Shown one piece after another: positions 55,502 through 64,000 of a stretch of DNA of 64,000 nucleotides; position 1 is the stretch's first letter, and every line of letters begins with the position of its first letter. The notes beneath the pieces are model-generated. The model searched no databases. It was not told the DNA's origin and saw nothing but the letters and a program-made list of their open reading frames with translations. Source of the stretch: Neurospora intermedia (Eukaryota > Ascomycota > Sordariomycetes > Sordariales > Sordariaceae); NCBI GenBank assembly GCA_037102815.1, contig BTPP01000002.1, positions 5,580,001 through 5,644,000 of the forward strand, read 5' to 3'. Made by a program: the position numbers and the translations under genes.

Positions 55502-58041
55502 ATGACGTGGAAGGACATTGCCCCTGTGCCTACGTAAGGACATCTTGGTTGTTGTGTTGTTGTTGTTTGGCATCGCTAACTCGCTTCTACAGGGCACAGG
55601 AATTCATCGACATCATCCTCTCGTAAGTCGACATCGACAGCCCCCGACCATGACGATGCGAAGTCTTCGAGTTCGAGTCCAATGGCTTGGTCAGGGTGGT
55701 GAAGGATACTAACTGTTCAACAGGAGGACACAGCGTCGCTTGCCGACTCAGAGTATGTTGTACAATGTGGAAAAGCATGTGAAGCATGGCATGATCGCTA
55801 ACCTCTACTTTGAACAGTTCGTGCCGGTTTCAAGAGTATGTCGTCTCGAATCCTGATACCTTGTATGAGAAGTCAAACAGACCATTGACACGCGACACCG
55901 AACAGTCAGCAGAATTAGAGCCTTCTACACCCGTAAGGTCAAGTTCACACAGGAAACATGCAGCGAAAAGTTCGGCGCCATCGTCTCGAGCTTCCCCATT
56001 CTCGCCGACCAGCATCCTTTCCACCGCGACTTGATGAATATTCTCTACGGTACGAATCCCGCGCTTCTCTGCGACAGGCGGTTTCAGCAACAGCGGGTTG
56101 TGAACCGCGCCTGGTCTTGTTGGGAATAGTGGCTGACAAGGTGATGGATAGATGCCGACCACTTCAAGGTTGCCCTCGGTCAGGTTTCGACCGCCAAGCA
56201 CTTGATCGAGACCATCTCTCGTGATTACGTCCGTCTCCTCAAGTACTCGCAAAGTTTGTACCAGTGCAAGCAGTTGAAGAGAGCCGCCCTCGGTCGTATG
56301 GCCACCCTCATCAAGCGTCTGAAAGACCCTCTCGCCTACCTCGACCAGGTCCGCCAGCATTTGGCCAGATTGCCCGACATCAACCCTACCACCCGTACCC
56401 TCCTCGTTGCCGGCTTCCCCAACGTCGGCAAGTCTTCGTTCGTGCGCTCCGTCACCCGCGCTGATACCCCCGTCGAGCCCTATGCTTTCACCACCAAGAG
56501 CTTGTTCGTCGGCCATCTCGACTACAAGTACCTCCGTTACCAGGTCATCGATACCCCTGGTATTCTCGACCACCCTCTCGAGGAGATGAACACCATCGAA
56601 ATGCAGTCAGTTACTGCCCTTGCCCATCTCAGAGCCGCCGTCATGTTCTTCATCGATATCTCGGAGCAGTGCGGTTACTCGCTCAAGGCCCAGTGCAACT
56701 TGTTCAGGTCGATCAAGCCCCTTTTCGAGAACAAGATGGTCTACGTTGTCCTGAACAAGATGGATATCAAGACCGTTGAGGACCTCGACCCCGAATCCCA
56801 GGCCGATCTCATGGACCTTACCAAGTCCGGCAACATTCAGCTTTTGCGCGCCTCTTGCGCTACCCAGGACGGTGTCCAGGAAGTCAAGAACACCGTTTGC
56901 GAGGCTCTCCTCGTTGAGCGTGTCAACCAGAAGTACAAGGCCGGTACCAGCAGCAACGGCACCATGGGCTCCCGTCTCACCGAGGTCATGTCCCGTATTC
57001 ACGTCGCCCAGCCCGCCGATGGTGTTCTCCGCGAGACCTTCATTCCCGAGGCTGTCAAGGGTCTCAAGAAGTACGACAAGGCCGACCCCGAGAGGAAACT
57101 TCTCGCCAGGGATATCGAGGAGCAGAACGGTGGTGCTGGTGTCTTCAACGTCGATCTCAGGGAGAACTGGATCTTGGCCAACCCCGAGTGGAAGTACGAC
57201 AAGATTCCCGAGGTCAGTAACTCTCGCATCCCCACTCCCTCAAATCAAACCCGGTTACTAACATGTCACTCTTTGATGAACAGATTGTCGACGGCAAGAA
57301 CGTCTACGATTTCATCGATCCCGATATCGAGGCCAAGCTGGCCGCTCTCGAAGAGGAGGAGGAGCGTCTCGAGAAGGAGGGCTTCTACAAGTCGGACTCG
57401 GACCTCGGCGACGAGTCGGAGGAGGAGGTCCTGCAAAAGGCCGAGTACATCCGCGAGAAGCACAAGCTGATCCGCAACGAGGCCAAGATGAAGAAGTCGC
57501 TCAAGAACCGCGCCATAATTCCCAGGAAAATGCAGAAGAAGTCGTTCGCCCAGCTCGAGGACCACATCGACCAGCTCGGCGTCGACACCGAGGAGATCAA
57601 CCTGCGCGGCCGTGCCCAGGTGCGCGAGCCCACTCGCGGCCGCTCGCTGGCCCGCAGCCGCAACGCCACCGAGGACCCCGACGCCATGGAGGTGGACACG
57701 CCCAAGAGCGCCGCCGAGCGTCTTCGCTCCCAGAGCCGTCCGGCCCAGCGTGGCCAGGGCGCGACAAACAGGCGCGACGACGGTGTTACTGGTGGTGTGG
57801 GCATGGACGGGGAGACAGCCCGCTCCAAGGCCGAGAGGGTGGCCAAGCTCGGCCAGCGCAAGATGAACAGGATGGCCAGAGCCGGCGAGGCCGACAGGCA
57901 TATTGGTGCTACCATGCCCAAGCATTTGGTATGTCTTTTTCCCCTCCTATTTCTCATTCGTCTTTCCATTTCAAAACTAACCACACATGTTTTCTATAGT
58001 TCTCCGGCAAGCGTACCGTCGGCAAGACACAGCGTCGTTAA
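55502..58041 (+). CDS. nog1: Nucleolar GTP-binding protein 1 (NOG1)
   Basis: Eight exons: 55502-55533, 55593-55622, 55724-55752, 55818-55835, 55906-56049, 56152-57212, 57284-57928 and 58000-58041, giving 666 aa (yeast 647). Nog1 is an essential GTPase of pre-60S particles in the nucleolus. The spliced N terminus [20 protein letters not shown] then [20 protein letters not shown] matches the family and validates the 29-nt and 18-nt exons. The G domain has GFPNVGKSS (about 172-180), DTPGI (about 219) and NKMD (about 287). The NOG1-specific [21 protein letters not shown] helix precedes it. The Lys/Arg/Glu-rich C-terminal half ends [13 protein letters not shown]. Every intron is GT-AG and preserves frame. 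Divergent from OPRTase and convergent with GDI. Confidence 0.95.
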
Positions 58042-58943
58042 TTTGGATATATCATCCATACATGTTTGGGTCATGTCGTGTGTCCGGGCTCGTCTCCATC
58101 ATCATCTTTTTGGCGATTATGTGTCTTCCTTCAGTTCTCTTGCTGTTACTACTGTTTCTTTTTGGGGAAATGATTGCGTGTCGTCATCATCGGTCTTTTT
58201 ATATCAGGTCATGTTTTGTAACGTCGTAGACTACTACTACTTACCATCTCGAGGGCGTTCTTGGGCAAAATGGGAGAGAGAGAAAAACAAAAGGATGTCA
58301 ACAACTACAACATAACAGATCATGAACCGTGCAGTTATTGTCTTGTAAATCCAATTCACCTGTCGCCGAATCATGTTTGCTGAAGAGTTACTGTGGTAAC
58401 GCTTGGTTCAGGACATAACTATGGCGTTCGTACGTTAGAGAATCTGATACGAGCTACGGTCATTTGAACACACCACCACCACTACCACCACCGTGATTAG
58501 GAAATTCCCCAACTCAGGGGGTTCTGAAAGCATCATCTCCACATCTAATATCTCTACGGTGTCAACTTTCACTGTGCCAACACCGGGGGGGCACCACTTC
58601 CAATTTGATTACTTTGTCGTGTTTATGAGATTAATGTGATTTATTACCCATCTCCTCTAATCGTCCCATCCCATCCAAATCTACAAGAAAACCGATACGT
58701 ATCCATACGTTTTGGAAACTGGGTGAGTTGAAGGGGGGAGTGGCTGACTGGCTGACTGACTGACTGCCCGTAAAAACCTCGCTAAACAGAGCAGAGCAGT
58801 AGCAGCAGCAGCAGCCTGTATGTACTAATGTGACATGTAGTACAGTTTATATGCTTTCAAACGAGAAACCATCAATTAAATGTTGTTAATGTTATGCCTT
58901 GATCCATATCCATATATCCCTTTATGTCACTGTCGTCCATTGT
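58042..58943. other. Convergent intergenic region
   Basis: 902 bp between the 3' ends of NOG1 (+) and GDI (-). It holds short simple repeats only: CACCAC around 58470-58490, CTGACTGG-type around 58742-58766 and AGC units around 58798-58814. Confidence 0.6.
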
Positions 58944-60656
58944 TTACTCCTGCGACATCTGGATACCCTCCCTCAAACCTTCAACAACAAGCTCCTCGCC
59001 CGCGCACCGGCGGTAGATGTCCTTGACGTCCTCTGTCGAGGTCTCAAAGTGGCTGGTGGCGTCGTAGCTCTTGGAGATGAAGATGTTGTCGTTGCGGCCG
59101 TCCTCGAGAGGCTCATAGAGGGGAATGGGGGGACCCTGTTTGTTGTGGAAAAATTGTGTTAGTTATCTTTCTAGGAGCTAGGTAGGTAAAAAATGACGGG
59201 AACAGCCAAAGACATACCATGAACTGCTCCTCAATCTTGCCGAGGCGCTCGATACCAGGGGCGAGCTCGAGGTGGTGGTTCGCAGAGGTCTCGGCAATGG
59301 TCGAGACAATGGCGATCCAGTAGCCCTTGGGGCAGACGTTGTGCGCCGAGGAGACGCAAGCAATGTAGATATCTGAACAACCCTTCATTAGTGAATCTGT
59401 TTGGATTATTATGCTGTGACGCAAAACCAACTTACCGTTCTTGCGGCCCACCTGCGACTGGGGAATGATCAACTGGCACGAATCGGCATCGTTGGTGCTA
59501 GCAAGGGGGTGCTTGAGAATGCAGATGGCGCGGAGGACGTGGCCGACAACCTTGACCTTGTCGGGGAAGTAGCTGGGGTCGCCGAGGATCATCTTGGCGC
59601 GGGTCTCGAACTTCATCTCGGGCTCGACACCGGTCATGGTGGCCTTGATGCCGACGGCCTTGCCGTTCTCGTAGACGAGCTCGTCAACGTTGGTGTTGAG
59701 CATGTAGGTACCGCCGTAGATGGCGGAGAGACGGGCGAAACCCTGGGGAAGCTCGCCGAGGCCGTAGAGAGGGTAGATGTATGGCGACTTGCCGTAGCGG
59801 GCAACGGACTGGCCGTAAAGGCGGATGCGCTCGATGGTCTCAGGGGCGGCGCCAGGGGTATCGAGGTAGTTGTCGTTGAGGTAGAGGGCCATGGCGTGGC
59901 CGACGAAGTCCTTGGTGCCGGCCTCGAGGCTGAACTTCTCAAAGACATCCTTCATGGTGCAGGTGGCCATGTCGAGACCTGCAAGTGCCCCCTAGTTAGC
60001 GCCCATAAACAATACATGTAATATGACAGCAAGTGTATTTGTTGGCCGAACTCACCCTTGTGTGTGGCGGGGTCCTTGGGGTCGAACTCGCCAACCCACT
60101 CGATGAAGCTCTTCATGCGGCGCTTCTCGAAGATGCCCATGAGGGGCGAGCGCAACGCCTCGGCGGCATCTGAGGGGACCTTGGCGATGGTGGCCTTGGA
60201 ACCAGCACCCTGCTGTACGTAGCTGCCGGCAACCTGCTTGAACTCGAGGTAACGGGTAACATCGGTGGAGACAAGAATGTTGGTGAGCTCGCCCGAGGAC
60301 ATGAGGAACTTGGGAACAAGGTCGATGTTCCAGTCGTTGGGGCGACCGTACTCCTTCCAAGGCTCGGTACCGGCGGCAAAGTTGCCATACTTCTTGAAGA
60401 GCGTCTCGAGGTTAACGGATGCCGCCTCACTGCGCAAGGAGTCATGTTAGCTTCCGTTGTGTCCTCATCATGGCTCGATAGGGGGTTGAAGGGGGGGTTG
60501 AAGGGGCGGGGGAAGTACGAACCCGCCGTAGTGGTCGTTACGGTCGATATGGAGGACCTTCTTTCCCTTGACACTGAGAACACCCGAGAGGATACACTCG
60601 GTCAAGCCAGTGCCCAGCACAATGACATCGTACTCCTTGGCGATCTCGTCAGCCAT
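58944..60656 (-). CDS. gdi1: Rab GDP dissociation inhibitor (GDI1)
   Basis: Five exons on the minus strand, 60656-60523, 60429-60056, 59978-59436, 59372-59218 and 59135-58944, give 465 aa. GDI extracts prenylated GDP-bound Rab GTPases from membranes and recycles them in vesicle traffic. The N terminus has the FAD-like fold motif [20 protein letters not shown] and [11 protein letters not shown]. Sequence-conserved region blocks follow: [66 protein letters not shown] and [22 protein letters not shown]. The C terminus is [20 protein letters not shown]. It is GDI, not Rab escort protein, by length and these blocks. Introns have GTTCGT, GTGAGT, GTAAGT and GTATGT donors. Confidence 0.95.
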
Positions 60657-62442
60657 GGCTGTGGTGTTGATAGTATTAGTTGTGGTTGTTGTTGTGGTGA
60701 GTCGGCGGTCTTGCGGTCTGCAAGCTATAAGCAACAAGCTACAGGTAGTAGGAAGCTTGTGTTTGGATTAGAGGGGGGTGGTGGGGGTGGTGGTGGTGGT
60801 GAGAGTAGGTAGGTAGTAGGTAGGTAGGTAGGTAGGTGGTATATAGCAAGCAGGCTAAACACACGACGACGGAGAATGGAAGAAGCAGAACAAGAAGAAT
60901 GGGACGGGGAAGAAGGAACGAAGTTGAAGGCGGATCACTTGATACTAAATGGGGGTAAGTAGCCCGCCAGAGAGAGATGATGGACGACCAGGGACCAGAG
61001 ACAGCAGTGAGTGGACTGGCTGGTGGACTTCCACTTTGTCGTGGACTGGACTGGACAACTGACAGGAGGCGGCGTCCCGTCGGTCTGTCACGTTAGGGTG
61101 TCCATACTCCATACCTTACTAGGGGACAAGGGACGACAGACGGACGGGGCGTTGACGGACGACGGACTGGGGCCGCACTGCCGCCGCTGGGCTGTCACTG
61201 CCTGCTGCACACGCTGCATTGCTGGCACCGCCTGCGACTGACAGCAGCTTCCACCTGTTGCAAGTACGGTGTGCAGGTGCAGGAAGCTGTCAGCCATGGG
61301 TCCCGTCCAGGTCAGGTCTCCGTCTGGCACTCCATTGATCCATTCAGTTTGCTCTGATCATGTCCATCGTTGTCGCCAGGCTGTCAATCTTCAACCATCA
61401 CTCAAAACCATTGAGAGACAAACAGACACCTCTTTGATGAAAGTAGGGGGCATGTCCAATGCATGGTCGTGTCTCCTGGGGGGGCTCCTGGGTGGGCGGT
61501 CTCGTAGGCGGTCTCTCCTAGTGTAGCCCAGCCCAGGCCAGGCTTCTCGCTGCCGGCCAGCCAGTTGTGGTAGCAGATGGCCGGCCTCTGGTTCGTCACC
61601 GTCGTGGTAGGAAGTGGGGGAGTCTTACAATGAGGGGCGGGAACGGGACCCCGCTTTGAGCTTCTTTGAGCTAGACCAGAGCCAAGAAAGTAATGTCCCC
61701 CTAATGTCCCCCTTGGTGGGACTCGGTCTCGCTAATGATTTGATGTTCAAGCCAAAAAGACATGAAGAAGACCGTTCACTGATCTGATGAAAAGAACCCT
61801 GGCTTGCTTCATCTGGGTCCCGCAACGATAATTGATATATATATAGAGAGATCCATATATATATCAATCTGATATACACTACCTTCCACTCGACATTTTG
61901 TATCTAAAAATTGGAACTTGGAAACGAGCTTTGTCTCGTCTATCCCGCCATGCCCCTTCCTCCTGACCTCTCCATGGTCTCGCCTGTTCAGGTTGGCGCC
62001 GATGATGATCTCCCCAGCTACGATGGAAATCTAGACATGTCCTAAGCGAGATGTTGGTATACAGAGATTCACGCACCCCAGATCTCGGTTGTTCGGCCCA
62101 TCACTATTCACCAGGGACCGCCTAATCCATATTGGACACCCATTCCCATGAACCCCATGGGGCTCTTTTTTTTTTTTTTTTGCTTCGTTGGCTTCTTCAT
62201 GAAAATCTCCCAGGCCCATGTCCTTCCCTCTTTAGAAACATAGCCTATCCGGGTTGAATTTGGCTGTTGTACAGTGAACACATATGATGCTCATTACACT
62301 ATCGATACAGGTTGCAAAAATGTGTGGTGGTTTGTTTTTGGAAAACGGGTATCGTGACTGTTTTCCCCCTCGTGCCTCTTACCGCAAGGGTACCTTCACG
62401 ACCGTTCGCCCGTCTAGTTCATTTGGGACCGCTTCCCTCTCT
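60657..62442. other. Intergenic region upstream of GDI
   Basis: 1.8 kb: the GDI promoter and leader and the MRPL4 3' UTR (both genes on the minus strand). A TAGG/GGTA microsatellite lies at 60806-60838 and a T16-class run at about 62165-62181. Small frames here have no recognisable content. Confidence 0.55.
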
Positions 62443-63312
62443 TCATACCCTGGGGACTTCGGCTTGGGACTTGGATGATGGTATCGTTGTTGGGTCGATT
62501 TCTGTGGTGGTAGATTGCGCCTCGCTGGCCTCGGCGCCCTCCGCCGTCTCTTCCGCCTCGAGGAATGTGCTAGGCTTGTAGGGGTTCTCGGGGTTGGACA
62601 GGTCGATCTCCGGGTCCTGCTCGGCCAACTTGACCGCATCCTCCCAAGCATAGAAGCGCTCGGTGAGCACATGTTTGATTCCGCGCATCGTTTGCTTGAC
62701 CTAGAAAAAATCAAAAAAGAACCAATGTCAGCTCTCTGCTGCTGTAACCCATTGATCCTTCCTGTGTCATCCACCTACATTGCGGTCACGCTCATTGGCC
62801 TCAGCAAGACCGAAACCCAATTCGCTCTTTGTGCGTTCCCAGTTCGCCGTCGCAATGCGGTTGCGCTCTTTGACGCAGACCCACCATAGCCGGTGCAAGT
62901 CGTCCCACGACTTCTTGCGCAGCTCGGAAACGGTCCAGGCGCGGCCGTGCTTGGTGTGCTCGAGGGGGGCCATGGCGACGGTCTCGCGGTCGTAAAAGAA
63001 GTCCCAGAGGCCGTGGTTCTCGTCGACTTGGATCGGGGGCAGCTCCTCGCGCGGGACGGGCTCGGGGAGGGGTTCGTCGGACACGGAGAGCTTCCAGCGC
63101 GTGCCGGACTTGCGCAGCGCAGACTCGCCACGCTGCTTGGAGTTATCGCGGGTCACGCGGGCAGTCGGGTATTTGTGGCGCTTGAGGAGGGCAGCCGAGG
63201 TCGAAAGTGCCCTGGCCGGGACGGCGACGGCGACCTTGGGTGCTGTTGCGGCCGAGCGGCAGGTCTGCATAATGGCGCCCATGGAGGGCCGGAGGGCGGC
63301 TGGTGAGGCCAT
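62443..63312 (-). CDS. mrpl4: Mitochondrial large ribosomal subunit protein uL29m (MRPL4)
   Basis: Two exons, 63312-62779 and 62700-62443, encode 263 aa. The protein is a structural component of the mitoribosome large subunit near the exit tunnel. The N terminus MASPAALRPSMGAIMQTCR...ARALSTSAALLKRHK is a mitochondrial presequence. The conserved core reads HGLWDFFYDRETVAMAPLEHTKHGRAW, then ELRKKSWDDLHRLWWVCVKERNRIAT and ERTKSELGFGLAEANERDRN, where uL29 homology is clear. Exon 2 continues VKQTMRGIKHVLTERFYAWEDA; the C-terminal ~50 residues are acidic and Ala/Thr-rich. The 78-nt intron has a GTAGGT donor and CTAG acceptor. The first ATG downstream of an upstream open stretch is used because it begins the presequence. 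Confidence 0.92.
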
Positions 63313-63878
63313 GGCGGACGGTTGTGGTATATATGAAGGTGGTGGTGGGGGTGGTGGTAGTGGTGGTTGGTGAAAGTGCGCCGACCCAATGCCCGCTGCT
63401 CCGTATGCACCGTCGTCTCCGAGTCGCAGTGGGTGGTCAATCGTAGGCGCGGCGGTGCGGACTGCGGTGCGGCTCCGGGGACGGCAGTAACTCTCGCTCC
63501 ACGGCCTTTGGCACCGCAAAATTTAGGTGGGTCTGAGCTTGGTCCCCCGTTCGTGTCACCAACGGACCCTCATTGGTCCCATTTGCTCGGTCCGAACAGC
63601 GAATTGCCGGATGAATTGGCGGCAAGCACGGGTGGTAGCCGCTAGATATCCACGCTTGGTACCAACAAGGTTAAACTTGACTATAACCTCAACGTCCAGT
63701 TGCTTTCTTGACCAATCACAAGGCAATATGCTGTTTACTTAAACTGAACTTGACGCTATTCCTACCAATGACAGCTTTCATTCAACCACAGAAGGTCAAT
63801 TCCCTTTCTTCACTCCGACACTGACTCTCTCATTCCATTTATCAAGCGATTGGTATTGTCATTCCTTCGCCCAAGATC
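63313..63878. other. Divergent promoter region at the right edge
   Basis: 566 bp between the MRPL4 start (-) and the partial gene at 63879 (+). GGTGGT-type repeats lie at about 63330-63372. It should hold both promoters. Confidence 0.5.
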
Positions 63879-64000
63879 ATGGTCCTTCAGTGAGTCTTCT
63901 TCATCAACAGAACTCGTTGACCCACCACCACTTACACCACCCACATGTCATGTCATGTTATCAATGCGATTATTTACTCTTCTATCTGAGGCTATAAATC
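63879..64000 (+). CDS. First exon of an unidentified gene, cut by the window end
   Basis: ATGGTCCTTCA at 63879-63889 is followed by a GTGAGT splice donor, and the upstream 100 bases are a CT-rich leader like those of other genes here. Only MVL plus a split codon (CA) is visible, so the product cannot be named. The rest of the window is the intron. Short first exons are common in this window (24 and 25 nt in two other genes), which supports but does not prove the call. Confidence 0.4.

Noticed and set aside
1-64000. CRISPR arrays, operons or a biosynthetic gene cluster
   Set aside because: The genome is fungal, genes are housekeeping in mixed orientation, and the only tandem repeats are microsatellites; nit-3 is not flanked by nitrate transporter or nitrite reductase genes.

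Overview
This is nuclear DNA of a filamentous ascomycete, almost certainly Neurospora or a very close Sordariales relative. Genes are split by short (about 55-200 bp) GT-AG introns, often with CTAAC-type branch sites near the acceptor. Intergenic DNA carries TAGG/CCTA and trinucleotide microsatellites. The proteins include ones I recognise as Neurospora NIT-3 (nitrate reductase), the 29.9 kDa complex I subunit and the PRC2 subunit EED. I see no transposon with coding capacity, no tRNA or 5S rRNA gene, no CRISPR array and no operon-like organisation.

Layout, left to right: an FMN-binding Alr4036-family protein (+); RNA polymerase subunit RPB5 (-); the coiled-coil protein BFR1 (+); a conserved fungal protein with an N-terminal Cys cluster (-); a mitochondrial Obg GTPase (+); a Trm4/Ncl1-type tRNA m5C methyltransferase (+); EED (+); an Rrn11-like RNA polymerase I factor (-); complex I subunit NUO-29.9 (-); nitrate reductase nit-3 (-); gamma-tubulin complex component GCP2 (-); proteasome subunit alpha-5 (+); a Zn2Cys6 transcription factor (-); the rRNA methyltransferase RRP8 (+); the proteasome shuttle DDI1 (-); a Paa1/AANAT-like GNAT acetyltransferase (+); orotate phosphoribosyltransferase (-); the 60S biogenesis GTPase NOG1 (+); Rab GDI (-); mitochondrial ribosomal protein uL29m/MRPL4 (-); and the first exon of an unidentified gene (+) at the right edge.

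Most genes are housekeeping. Several serve ribosome and RNA production (RPB5, Rrn11-like, RRP8, NOG1, Trm4, Obg, MRPL4), but their scattered orientation gives no sign of shared control. The clearest regulatory DNA is upstream of nit-3: a perfect NIT4-type palindrome abutting a GATA motif, plus further GATA motifs.

Gene models were spliced by hand from reading frames and splice consensus; all joins keep frame. Notable structures are a DDI1 start codon split by an intron, a GC-AG intron in the acetyltransferase gene, and micro-exons of 13 nt (alpha-5) and 18 nt (NOG1). Long gene-poor stretches (1-3219, 9244-12894, 13637-16445, 42310-45638, 49155-52821) hold low-complexity DNA, one 531-bp element with inverted-repeat ends, and two or three coding-like fragments I could not identify. 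I found no convincing previously undescribed multi-gene system.
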